A stretch of DNA of 37,383 bases from CAYUIS01 sp964444825 (GTDB lineage Bacteria; Chloroflexota; Anaerolineae; B4-G1). This document shows positions 7,728 to 17,000 of the stretch, piece after piece. Location of the stretch: assembly GCA_964444825.1 (NCBI GenBank), contig CAYUIS010000039.1:1-37383 (forward strand). Reading direction: 5' to 3'. Every line of letters begins with the position of its first letter. The first letter of the stretch is position 1. The notes beneath the pieces are model-generated. The model searched no databases, was not told the origin of the DNA, and saw nothing but the letters and a program-made list of their open reading frames with translations. The translations under genes and the position numbers were made by a program.

Positions 7728-10628
7728 GTGAGCACAAACGAAAGCCGCGAACCGGGCAAACCAAGGCTGGCCATCTGGCGCTGGCTCACTGAACCCATAG
7801 CCGCCCCCCGAGCGCCGAAAGAGCCTGGCCTGAGCGCGGACGTTCCGTCCGCAGGCGAAGGAGCTGTCCTGAGCATAAGCGAAGGAAACCATCGCACGGC
7901 GCGACTGCTTTCGACGCTGCTGCTGGTCGTCCTTGTGGCAACCGTGATCAGGATAGTATACACCGCCTTTGCCAGCAAGGTACCGCCTGCCGTCCTGGCT
8001 ACCTGCGCGGTCACCGCCCTTGCATACGGTCTGAGCCGCACCAGGTACTATGCCATAGCGGCAGGCCTGACGGTGGTTGCTCTTTCGTTTCCATCCTTCG
8101 TCGCCGTGCTCGGCGAAGCCGAGTGCAGTGAGATCCTTATCCGCACGCGCCTCGTCTGGCTGGTCCTACCTCTGATCCTGAGCAGCTTGCTGCTGTCGGC
8201 ACGGGGCACAGCCATCGTAGCCGCACTCAACTTTGTTGGGATTTTGTTGCTGCCAGCCCTGGACCCCAGTCTGAATATGCAGTCGGTCGCCGGATCGCTC
8301 GGACTTGTCGGCACAGCGTCTGTGCTGATCGTCATCTCCATTCATCACCGCAACCTGCTGGAGCGTGACCGGCGGGCCAGGCTGGAGGAGTCGGAGCGTC
8401 GATACAGAACCCTGTTCGAGAGCGCCAGTGATGCGATCATGATTCACTCGCCAGAGGGACCGATCCTGGAGGTAAACGAGGTGGCCTGTGAGCAATTGGG
8501 CTACAGCAGGGACGAACTCCTTCACATGACGCCGGCGGACATAGACTCTTCGGAATACGCCCCTCTGGTACCGCAACGGGTCGCCGAGTTGCAGCGTGAG
8601 GGCCACCTGTTGTTCGAGACGGAGCACGTGCGACGGGATGGCAGCATCATTCCGACGGAGGTCAGCAGTCGGACGATCGAGTATGGTGGGCAACCAGTCG
8701 TGCTCAGCATCGCCCGAGACGTCAGTGAACGAGTGCTGGCAGAGGAAGCGCTGAGGACGAGCGAGGAGCGCCTCCAACTTGCGCTGGAGGCGACCACAGA
8801 TGGGTTGTTCGACTGGAATATGCAGACCGGCGAGGCCTACTACAGTCCGCGCTATTACACCATGTTGGGATACAAGGTCGACGAACTGCCCGCATCCTTC
8901 GACGCCTGGATAACCCTGTTGCACCCGACGGACAAAGAACACGCCCTGAGAGTGATTGACGAGTACGGTGAAGGGAAAAGGGACCGCCATAGCATAGAGC
9001 TGCGCTTGCGGGCCAAATCGGGAGAGTGGCGCTGGATCCTGAGCAGGGGCAGGGTCACCGAACGATCTGCCAGTGGAGAACCCATCCGCATAGTGGGCAC
9101 TCACGCCGACGTGACCGAGCGCCGACGGGCGCAAGAGGCGCTGCTCCGAGAGCGGGATCTGGTCGCCCGAATCACAGAGACCAGCCCGGCGGGCATCGTG
9201 CTGGTCAATCGTCAGGGACAGATCACGTTCTCCAATCTCAGGGCCCAGGAGGTGTTGGGCCTGACGGTTGACGCGATCACCAAACGCACCTACAATGCCC
9301 CAGAGTGGCGCCTCACCGACTATGAGGGCCATCCGTTCCCTGACGAGCAATTGCCCTTCGCGCAGGTGATGCGCACCGGGCAACCAGTCTTTGACGTGCG
9401 CCACGCCATCGAGCGGCCCGATGGACAGCGGGCGTTGCTGTCGATCAACGCCGCGCCCCTCTACGATGAGGCGGGCAAGGTGGACGGCATGGTGGCTACG
9501 GTCGATGACATCACCACGCGCGTGCGCATGGAGAAGGAGCTCCGCAACGAGCGGGATTTCGCGGAAAGCCTGATCGAGACCGCGCAAACGATCGTGCTGC
9601 TGCTCGACACAGAGGGCCGGATTGTGCGCTTTAACCCATACATGGAGGAAATCTCGGGCTACCGTCTGGAAGAGGTGCAGGGCAAGGATTGGTTCACCAC
9701 CTTCCTGCCAGCGCAACTTCACGCCAGGATCCGAAGGGTATTCACACAGGCAGTGGGCGATATTCGGACCCGCGGAAATGTCAACACGATCGTCACCAGG
9801 GATGGACAGGAGCGTCTCATCGAGTGGTACGACAAGACTCTCAAGGATGTCGACGGCAATGCCGTGGGCTTGCTGGCGGTTGGGCAGAACGTCACCGAGC
9901 GTGTGCAGGCGGACCGGGCGCTGCGCCTCTACGCCGAACGGCTAGAGATCCTGCGCGAGATCGATCGCGGCATCCTGACCGCCCAATCAACGCATGCCAC
10001 CGCCCAGGCTGCGGTGAGCCGCATCCGCCGCTTGATCCCCTGCCAGCGAATCGGCGTCGTCTTGATCGATACCGTGACGACACAAGCGGAGATCGTGGCC
10101 TTTGATGACGACGTCGAGAGCCAAATCCCACTGGATATTCGCCTGTCGCTCGAAACGTTGGAGGACGTCGTCGAGCAACTGCTCCAGGGCAAGGTGGTCG
10201 CGTTGGAGGACCTGCCAGCGCGGGGCGAGGTGTTCGAAATCCTGTACCAGGAAGGGGTGCGTTTGTCCGTCATTTTCCCGCTTCTGTTCGGAGGTGACCT
10301 GATCGGCGCCCTGACATTCTTGCTGACGGAGGGCGAGACGTTCACCCCGGAATACGAGGGGGTTGCCCGCCAGTTGGCCGACCAACTGGCCATCGCCATC
10401 CAGCAGGCCAGGCTGCACGAGCAGGTGCAGCGCCACGCCGAGGAACTGGAGCGACGCGTGGCGGAGCGAACCGCCGAACTGAGCCGTATGGTGGACCTGA
10501 TGACCGGTCGGGAGATCCGTATGGCCGAGCTGAAAGAAGTGATCAAACAATTGCACGCCCAACTGGAGGCGGCAGGGCTAACGCCCGTCGCCGACGATCC
10601 CTTGGCGGAGTGGCGAAGTGAACCATAA
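7728..10628 (+). CDS. Membrane PAS/GAF sensor protein lacking any kinase or output domain
   Basis: The 966-residue protein has a basic and Trp-rich N-terminus, about six membrane helices (residues 60-205), four PAS domains (about 221-337, 343-466, 476-601, 611-727), one GAF domain (734-897) and a C-terminal coiled coil that includes MVDLMTGREIRMAELKEV and ends TPVADDPLAEWRSEP. There is no H-box, HATPase, receiver or effector. From memory the C-terminal coil recurs at the natural end of PAS sensors in related bacteria, so the end is likely genuine rather than a frameshift. The start is GTG at 7728, with GGAGGG about 9 nt upstream. The stop overlaps the next kinase start by 11 nt, suggesting translational coupling and a joint complex (inference). 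Residues 31-56 are encoded by dispersed repeats. Confidence 0.88.
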   Translation: MSTNESREPGKPRLAIWRWLTEPIAAPRAPKEPGLSADVPSAGEGAVLSISEGNHRTARLLSTLLLVVLVATVIRIVYTAFASKVPPAVLATCAVTALAYGLSRTRYYAIAAGLTVVALSFPSFVAVLGEAECSEILIRTRLVWLVLPLILSSLLLSARGTAIVAALNFVGILLLPALDPSLNMQSVAGSLGLVGTASVLIVISIHHRNLLERDRRARLEESERRYRTLFESASDAIMIHSPEGPILEVNEVACEQLGYSRDELLHMTPADIDSSEYAPLVPQRVAELQREGHLLFETEHVRRDGSIIPTEVSSRTIEYGGQPVVLSIARDVSERVLAEEALRTSEERLQLALEATTDGLFDWNMQTGEAYYSPRYYTMLGYKVDELPASFDAWITLLHPTDKEHALRVIDEYGEGKRDRHSIELRLRAKSGEWRWILSRGRVTERSASGEPIRIVGTHADVTERRRAQEALLRERDLVARITETSPAGIVLVNRQGQITFSNLRAQEVLGLTVDAITKRTYNAPEWRLTDYEGHPFPDEQLPFAQVMRTGQPVFDVRHAIERPDGQRALLSINAAPLYDEAGKVDGMVATVDDITTRVRMEKELRNERDFAESLIETAQTIVLLLDTEGRIVRFNPYMEEISGYRLEEVQGKDWFTTFLPAQLHARIRRVFTQAVGDIRTRGNVNTIVTRDGQERLIEWYDKTLKDVDGNAVGLLAVGQNVTERVQADRALRLYAERLEILREIDRGILTAQSTHATAQAAVSRIRRLIPCQRIGVVLIDTVTTQAEIVAFDDDVESQIPLDIRLSLETLEDVVEQLLQGKVVALEDLPARGEVFEILYQEGVRLSVIFPLLFGGDLIGALTFLLTEGETFTPEYEGVARQLADQLAIAIQQARLHEQVQRHAEELERRVAERTAELSRMVDLMTGREIRMAELKEVIKQLHAQLEAAGLTPVADDPLAEWRSEP
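7829..7885 (+). repeat. Two CCTGAG-N-CGAAGG repeats read in frame
   Basis: Copy 1 is CCTGAG (7829) to CGAAGG (ending 7861) with a 21-nt middle containing the palindrome GCGGAC/GTCCGC. Copy 2 is CCTGAG (7868-7873), six bases, CGAAGG (7880-7885). Both are translated in the frame L-S...E-G, in the linker just before the first membrane helix of the kinase-less sensor. The same unit occurs three times at 24615-24692 and once in frame at 26275-26292. Confidence 0.75.
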
Positions 10629-13572
10629 ACCACCGGTAGGTGCGGGCCTCGTGCCCGCCCTCGTGCCCGCATCCTGGCGCCGGATCATCGCGTGGCTAGC
10701 GCCACCGGTGTTCGAGGACGAGGAAAAGACACGTGTCGCCAGTTTGCTCAACACCTTGTTGTTGACCGTTCTCGTCTCGGCAGCGGTGTACATAGTCGCG
10801 ACGCCGTTTGTGAACCCCAACCCAACGCTGTCCTGGCTGATCACCTGCGCGGCGGTGATACCAATCCTGAGCGCGCTCTATCTGATGCACCGCGGTCATA
10901 TCCAACTCGCATCCGGGCTATTATGCCTGACCATGTGGAGCGCTATAACACTGCTGGCCGTTTTCTCCGGTGGCGTGAGCCCCACCGATAGCGGGACTGG
11001 CTACATCACGGTGGTTCTTGTCGGCGGTCTACTCCTGGGCGGGCGGGTGGGGATTGGCCTGGCGGGGTTGAGCGCCCTGGTCGGTACAACCATACTCACG
11101 GCCGAGGTGCGAGGCCTCCTGCCCCCACCCCTGATACCATCGACGGCGGTCTCGAGCTGGATGTTGACGCTCGTGGACATCGCCATCGTGACCGTACTGC
11201 TGCACCTGGCTGGTAGTAGCATCAGCAATGCGCTCGAACGCGCTCGTCGCCACGAGCGCTCCCTGGCCCAGAGCAACCATGAACTGGAGGTGGAGATCAG
11301 CGAGCGCCGGCGAGCGGAGCAGGCACTGCGGGAGAGCGAGGAGAACCTGAGACGAGCTCAGCAGATCGCCCACATGGGAAGCTGGACGCTCGACTTGCGG
11401 ACAAACGAGTTCACCGTCTCTGAGGAGATGGTGCGCATCTTCAAGTACGAGGCGCTGTATGCCGGCTCCGTCGCTCTCGACGAATTCGTCGCACGCATCC
11501 ATCCACAGGATCGGGAGCGCGTATCTTCCGCTCTGAACGAGGCAATCGCCGGTGGAGCACCATATGAGCAAGAGTTCCGAATCACACGAGGCGACGGGGA
11601 GTTGCGAATCCTGCACGCCCAGGGAGAGGTCATCAAGGACGAGACCGGCAGGCCGGTTCAATTGGTCGGAATCGGCCTGGAGATCACCGCGCGCAAGCGG
11701 GCTGACGAGGCATTGGACCGTCGGGCTCGCGAGCTGGCGACCCTCAACGCGGTCGGGCAGAGAGTGGGGGCCAGCCTGTCGCTGGATCAGGTGGTGCGGG
11801 TCGCCCTGGATGAGATCGTCCCTCCCGTCGGCCCAGACCTGGCGATGCTCTTCCTGTACGAAGGGGGACGATTGTTGCTGCAGGCGACAAGCCCGCAGGA
11901 TTCGACGTTGCGTCATGAGAAGGCACCGGTGCACGGCGCGGGCGAATGTCTGTGCGGCCTGGCCGCCAGCGAGGGAGTGGCGCTCTACTGGAGTGACATT
12001 CGCAACGAAATGCGCTGCACGTGGGAGGAAAACCAGACGGTGGACGTGACATCCTTTGCAGCGTTGCCGCTACGCAGTGGAGAGACGGTCATCGGCGTGT
12101 TGGGGCTGGCCTCGGCCGCGGAACGCGACTTTGCACAGAATGAAGCCTTCCTGGAGACGCTGGCGGACCAGGTCGCGATCGGCGTGCAGAATGCCCTGCT
12201 GCACCAGGAGGTGGAGCGCCGCTGGCGGGAGCTATCCACCCTCTACGGGGCCAGTTTGATCCTCTCGCAAAGCCTGGATCCGGAGGTCATCGGCCAGACG
12301 CTGATTGAGCTGATGGAACAGCATCTGGCCTACGAGCACGGGGCGGTAGCCGTGGTCGACGAGGAGACACAGGGGCCGACCCCACTGGCCGTGAGCGCCC
12401 AGGGGCGGGGACAGGATTTCGTAGCCCAGGCCAAGGAGCAATTGCGCCGCCTGAAACTACGTCGGGACCAGGGTATCGTCGCCTGGGTGATTGAGCACGG
12501 CGAGCCGGTGCGTTTGGGAGACGTGGCCCAGGACCCTCGCTATTATGCCCTGGTGGAGGATGTGCGCTCCGAGCTGTGCGTGCCCCTGAAGGTGGGGGAG
12601 CGCGTGATCGGCGCGTTGAACGTGGAAAGCGCCAGGCCCGATGCGTATGGCGAGGAAGACGAATGGCTGCTGACGGCCTTAGCGGGGCCGGCCGCCGTAG
12701 CCATCGAGAACGCCCGGTTGTACGAGCAGGTGCGTGACTATGCGACCTCGTTGGAGCGGCACGTCGCCGAGCGCACCGCCGAACTTGAGGCACGCGTGGC
12801 CGAGGTCGAGCGATTGAACCAGGCCATGGCCAACCTGCTACAAGACCTGCAGGCATCCAATCGAAAGCTGGAGGAGGTCAGCCAGGAACTGCAGCGCGCG
12901 AATGCGGAACTGGAGACCTTTGCCTATTCCGTTTCCCACGACCTCAAAGCCCCATTGCGGGGCATCGACGGCTACAGTCGCTTGCTGCTCAAGGATCACG
13001 CCCACCGGCTGGACGATGACGGCCAGACCTTCGTCCACACCATCTGCCGCGCCGCCGAGGAGATGAACCAATTGATCGACGACCTGCTGGCCTACTCGCG
13101 CCTGGAACGCCGGACTGTGCACACGACGCAGGTCGCGCTACTTCCACTGGTTGACGCGGCGGTCGCCGAGTTCAGCGAGGAGATCCGCGTGCGGGGCGTG
13201 GAGCTGAGCGTGGACCTCCCCTGTCAGACCGTGACGGCCGAGGCCGAGGGCCTGTCCCAGGCGCTACGCAACCTGCTCAGCAACGCCCTCAAGTTCAGCT
13301 ACAGCGCAGCCCCACCACGGGTCGCCATCAGCGCACGGGTTAGTGGAGACATATGCACCATATCGGTACGGGACAATGGCATCGGTTTCGATATGCAGTA
13401 TCACAACCGCATTTTCGAGGTCTTTCAGCGTCTGCACCGCGCCGAGGATTATCCGGGTACCGGCGTGGGACTGGCCATCGTGCGCAAAGCGGCACAGCGG
13501 ATGGGCGGTCGCGTGTGGGCCGAGAGCACACCCGGGGAAGGGGCGACCTTCTTCCTCGAAATACCATGCTGA
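10618..13572 (+). CDS. Membrane sensor histidine kinase (PAS-GAF-GAF-HisKA-HATPase), phytochrome-kinase type
   Basis: The 984-residue protein has about five to six membrane helices (38-199), a coiled coil, PAS (241-362), two GAF domains (373-530, with GECLCGLAA, and 536-707), a second coil, HisKA with AYSVSHDLKAPLRGIDGYS (His774) and an intact HATPase with NLLSNALKFS, DNGIGFD and GTGVGLAIV. It has no receiver. The next gene is a single receiver of the Rcp1 type that usually pairs with kinases of this H-box class, so the two are probable partners. The GTG start at 10618 lies inside the end of the upstream sensor gene, which fits coupled translation. Residues VGAGLVPALVPA near the N-terminus come from a palindromic repeat at 10642-10658. 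Confidence 0.9.
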   Translation: MNHKPPVGAGLVPALVPASWRRIIAWLAPPVFEDEEKTRVASLLNTLLLTVLVSAAVYIVATPFVNPNPTLSWLITCAAVIPILSALYLMHRGHIQLASGLLCLTMWSAITLLAVFSGGVSPTDSGTGYITVVLVGGLLLGGRVGIGLAGLSALVGTTILTAEVRGLLPPPLIPSTAVSSWMLTLVDIAIVTVLLHLAGSSISNALERARRHERSLAQSNHELEVEISERRRAEQALRESEENLRRAQQIAHMGSWTLDLRTNEFTVSEEMVRIFKYEALYAGSVALDEFVARIHPQDRERVSSALNEAIAGGAPYEQEFRITRGDGELRILHAQGEVIKDETGRPVQLVGIGLEITARKRADEALDRRARELATLNAVGQRVGASLSLDQVVRVALDEIVPPVGPDLAMLFLYEGGRLLLQATSPQDSTLRHEKAPVHGAGECLCGLAASEGVALYWSDIRNEMRCTWEENQTVDVTSFAALPLRSGETVIGVLGLASAAERDFAQNEAFLETLADQVAIGVQNALLHQEVERRWRELSTLYGASLILSQSLDPEVIGQTLIELMEQHLAYEHGAVAVVDEETQGPTPLAVSAQGRGQDFVAQAKEQLRRLKLRRDQGIVAWVIEHGEPVRLGDVAQDPRYYALVEDVRSELCVPLKVGERVIGALNVESARPDAYGEEDEWLLTALAGPAAVAIENARLYEQVRDYATSLERHVAERTAELEARVAEVERLNQAMANLLQDLQASNRKLEEVSQELQRANAELETFAYSVSHDLKAPLRGIDGYSRLLLKDHAHRLDDDGQTFVHTICRAAEEMNQLIDDLLAYSRLERRTVHTTQVALLPLVDAAVAEFSEEIRVRGVELSVDLPCQTVTAEAEGLSQALRNLLSNALKFSYSAAPPRVAISARVSGDICTISVRDNGIGFDMQYHNRIFEVFQRLHRAEDYPGTGVGLAIVRKAAQRMGGRVWAESTPGEGATFFLEIPC
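10642..10658. repeat. GCGGGC/GCCCGC palindrome translated at a kinase N-terminus
   Basis: GCGGGC (10642-10647), loop CTCGT, GCCCGC (10653-10658), preceded by GGTAGGT. The loop and arms match the intergenic copy at 13596-13616. Here the repeat follows the GTG start and is read as VGAGLVPAL. Confidence 0.75.
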
Positions 13573-13595
13573 AACAGATCGCAGAATAACCGTAG

Positions 13596-13616
13596 GGGCG
13601 GGCCTCGTGCCCGCCC
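13596..13616. repeat. 8-bp GC palindrome, intergenic copy
   Basis: GGGCGGGC (13596-13603), loop CTCGT, GCCCGCCC (13609-13616): a perfect 8-bp stem preceded by GTAG. It fills most of the 78-nt spacer between the membrane kinase and the receiver gene and has no T-run, so it is a repeat rather than a clear terminator. Confidence 0.8.
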
Positions 13617-13650
13617 AATGGGCCACGTGCCAACCAGAGAAGGAGCGAGT

Positions 13651-14076
13651 ATGATAGACACAATCCGTCCAATTCTGCTGATTGAGGACAACCCAATGGA
13701 CATCGACCTGACGTTGCGCGCCTTTCAGCGGCGCAAACTGACTAATCCCGTCGAGGTAGCGCGCGATGGTGCAGAGGCGCTGGCGCTTTTTGACCGCTGG
13801 GAAGCCGGAAAGCCCTCCCCGCTCGTCATCCTGCTCGACCTCAAACTGCCCAAGGTGGATGGGCTGGAGGTCCTGCGCCGTCTGAAAAGCCATCAAGTAT
13901 TCAAGACCATACCGGTCGTGGTCCTCACTTCCTCTCAGGAAGACCGAGATGTGGAGACGGCTTACAGGCTGGGCGCGAACTCGTACATCGTCAAGCCGGT
14001 CGATTTCGACAAGTTCGTAGAAGTCGCCGCAGAGATAGAGATATATTGGCTGATCCTCAATACTCCACCGAGGTAG
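13651..14076 (+). CDS. Single-domain response regulator, CheY/Rcp1-like
   Basis: This 141-residue protein is a receiver only: acidic pair in LLIEDNPMDIDL, phosphoacceptor Asp63 in LLDLKLPKVDG, switch Thr/Ser in VVVLTSS, and Lys115 in YIVKPVD. The long ILLDLKLP...KTIPVVVLTSS...DVETAYRLGANSYIVKPVDF pattern is that of the Rcp1 family, which accepts phosphate from phytochrome-class kinases such as the one just upstream. The ATG at 13651 has AAGGAG 5 nt upstream; an in-frame ATG at 13618 lies in the palindromic repeat and lacks a ribosome site. It has no output domain, so it acts by protein contact or as a phosphate shuttle. The next gene starts 3 nt after the stop. Confidence 0.92.
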   Translation: MIDTIRPILLIEDNPMDIDLTLRAFQRRKLTNPVEVARDGAEALALFDRWEAGKPSPLVILLDLKLPKVDGLEVLRRLKSHQVFKTIPVVVLTSSQEDRDVETAYRLGANSYIVKPVDFDKFVEVAAEIEIYWLILNTPPR

Positions 14077-14079
14077 ATT

Positions 14080-17000
14080 ATGCATATCCTGTACGTTGAA
14101 GATGATCCTCGTGACGCCGACCTGACGCGCCGGGCGCTGGCCAGGAGCATGCCTCACTGGAAGCTAGAGCTTGCCACCACACAGCGCCAGGCACTGGGCC
14201 GGCTGCAAGGGGAGCCGGACTATGACTTGGCGCTGACCGACCTGCGCCTGCCCGATGGCGACGGCTTGACGGTGCTGTCCCACATCCGGGAGCGCAACCT
14301 GCCGCTGGCGGTAGTGATCGTCACCGGTGGCGGTGATGAAAAGACCGTCGTCGCCGCACTGAGGGCCGGAGCCGACGATTACGTCGTGAAGCGGGACGAT
14401 TACCTGGTCCACCTGCCAAAGGTGCTTTCGGACGCGCTCGATCGCTATCGTGCACACGCGGATCGCCGCGCCCGGCCACTGCGGGTGCTGTACGCCGAAC
14501 CCAGTGCCAACGATGTCGACCTGACGCGCCGCCACTTGGCCCTTCACGCACCCAACATCATCCTCGATGCAGCGAGCACGGGGAGGCAGGTCCTGCAGCG
14601 TCTCCCCACTTCCTCCCGTTCAACCGAAGAACCCTCCTACGACGTTCTGCTACTCGACTATCGCCTGCCTGGCGCCGATGCGCTGGAGGTTATGAAAGAG
14701 GTAAGACAGGTACGAGGTCTCGACATACCGGTCGTCATCGCCAGCGGGCGGGGAAATGAAGAGATCGCCCTGCAAGCCCTGAGATTGGGGGCAGCTGACT
14801 ATCTGACCAAGAGCCCAGGCTACCTCTACCGGCTACAGGCGGTTCTGGAGAACGCCTTCTACCGTGCAGAGCTGGCTCGAGAGCAGGCTGCCCTGCGCCG
14901 GAGCGAGACGCGCTACCGCGCCGTCTCCGAACTCACCTCCGACTTTGCCTACGCCTACACCGTCGGCCAGGACGGTGACCTGAGGGTCGAGTGGGTGACC
15001 GAGGCCTTTGCCCGAATCACCAGTCTGAACCCCGACGAACTGGAAACCCAGGGAGGGCTGCGCAGCATCATCCACCCGGACGACGTGCCGCCGGCCCTGG
15101 AACATTATCAGCGCCTGTTGGCTGGTCAGGACGACGTATACGAGATGCGCATTTTGACCAAGAATGGCGAGGAGCGCTGGCTGCGCGACTATGGCCGGCC
15201 CCAATGGGACGAGCAAGAGCGGCGGGTGGTGCGTATCTATGGCGCGGCGCAGGACATCACCGAGAGGGTGCGGGCCACTCAATTGCTGCACGCAATCAAC
15301 CAGGCTGCGCGAGCGATGGAAAAGGCCCTCCGACCCGATGACATGTTCCCCGTCGTGGCGGAGGAGCTAAAGGCGCTCGGTTTTTCCTGCGCGTTCTTTG
15401 CCGTCGGCGAGACCCAGCGCAAGCTATACCCCCAATATTTGAGCTATGAAACCAAAGTCCTGAAGACGGCCGAGCGGCTGGCAGGCCTCCGGGTTGAGGA
15501 CTTTGCCATCACCATCGAAGAGATCGAACTGTATCGTCGCGTAGTCTGGGAACGACAGACCGTCCTCAACGAGAGTGTGGAGGACGTCATCCAGCAGCTA
15601 TTGCCCGGGCCGTTAAAGCGCCTGTCCGGGCAGTTGGCCAGGCTCCTTCACGTGCCCCAGTCGATCAACGCCCCGCTGGTGGTGGAAGATCGGGTCATCG
15701 CCGTGTTCTCGGTCCAGTCGGACGACCTGACGGAGGTCGATATGCCAGCCGTCACCGCCTTTGCCCACCAGATGGCCGCGACCTGGCATCGGGCCAGGCT
15801 GTACGAGCAGGCTCAACAAGAGATCGCCGAGCGCAAACGGACCGAGGAGGCGCTGCGGGAGAGCGAGGGCCGCTACCGTACCCTGTTCGAGGATTCGCCC
15901 ATCTCGCTGTGGGAGCAGGACTTTTCCGGGGTCAAACAGCGGATCGAGGCCCTGCGCCAACAGGGGGTGACCGACTTTCGAGCCTACTTTGCTGCCCACC
16001 CCGAGGCGGTGGCGGACTGCCTGGCTTCAATCAAGGTCACGGCGGTCAACCAGACGAGCCTGAGAATGTACAAGGCCAAGAACAAGTCCGATCTGTTGAC
16101 AGGACTTGAGAGACTGATACCCGTGAGGCCGTATGAGGCCGACTTCCTGGCTCAGATCGCCGAGGGCCATACCGAGTACGAATGGGAAGGCCTCAACAAC
16201 ACGCTGGCCGGCGAACTGATAGACATCAAAGGCTACTGGTCGGTGGCGCCGGGTCACGAAGAGACGCTGACAAAGGTGATCGTCTCAATCGAGGATATCA
16301 CCGCCCGCAAGACGGCCCAGCAGGAACGGGAGCGACTGCTGGCCCAGATTCAGGAGCAGGCCCAGCAGATGCAGCACATCCTGGTCACAGTGCCCGAGGG
16401 GGTGCTCCTGCTCGACCCCGATGCGCGGGTGGTAATGACCAATCCCCAAGGAGAAGCGGACATGGTCGCTGCAGGCGACGCCAAGGTGGGCGAGGTGCTC
16501 ACTCGCCTGGGCGACCACTCCCTGGCGGAGCTCCTGTCTGCTCCCCCCAGGGGCCTGTGGCACGAGGTAACGACGGAGGAACGGAGCTTCCAAGTCATCG
16601 CCAAGCCCTTGAGTGAAGAGACAGAGACAGGCACCACGTCCGGCGGATGGGTGCTAGCTATGCGCGACGTGACCCAGCAGCGGGAGGTCGAATGGCGCAT
16701 TCAGCAACAGGAGCGATTGGCAGCGGTGGGCCAATTGGCCGCCGGCATCGCCCACGACTTCAACAACATCCTGGCCGTCATCACCCTCTATGCCAAGATC
16801 TCGCTGCGCGCGCCCGATCTGCCAGCCAAGATGTATGAGCGCCTAGAGACCATCGACCTCCAGGCCGAGCGAGCCAGCGAGTTGATCCAACAGGTCCTGG
16901 ACTTTAGCCGGCGGGCCGTGCTCGAACGCCGTCCTATGGACCTGCTGACGTTCCTGAAGGAACAGGTGAAGCTGCTGGAACGCACGTTGCCGGAGAGTAT

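Noticed and set aside
8166..9722. A 518-codon open frame on the minus strand opposite the kinase-less sensor, and many similar long antisense frames
   Set aside because: Its protein shows no domain pattern and has the composition of a reverse-strand shadow in GC-rich DNA. The plus-strand gene has clear PAS and GAF motifs.
7728..10628. The kinase-less sensor as a frameshifted fusion with the next kinase
   Set aside because: The next protein starts with its own membrane region, and the sensor ends in a coil of a type I recall as a natural C-terminus. Two separate genes explain the sequence better.
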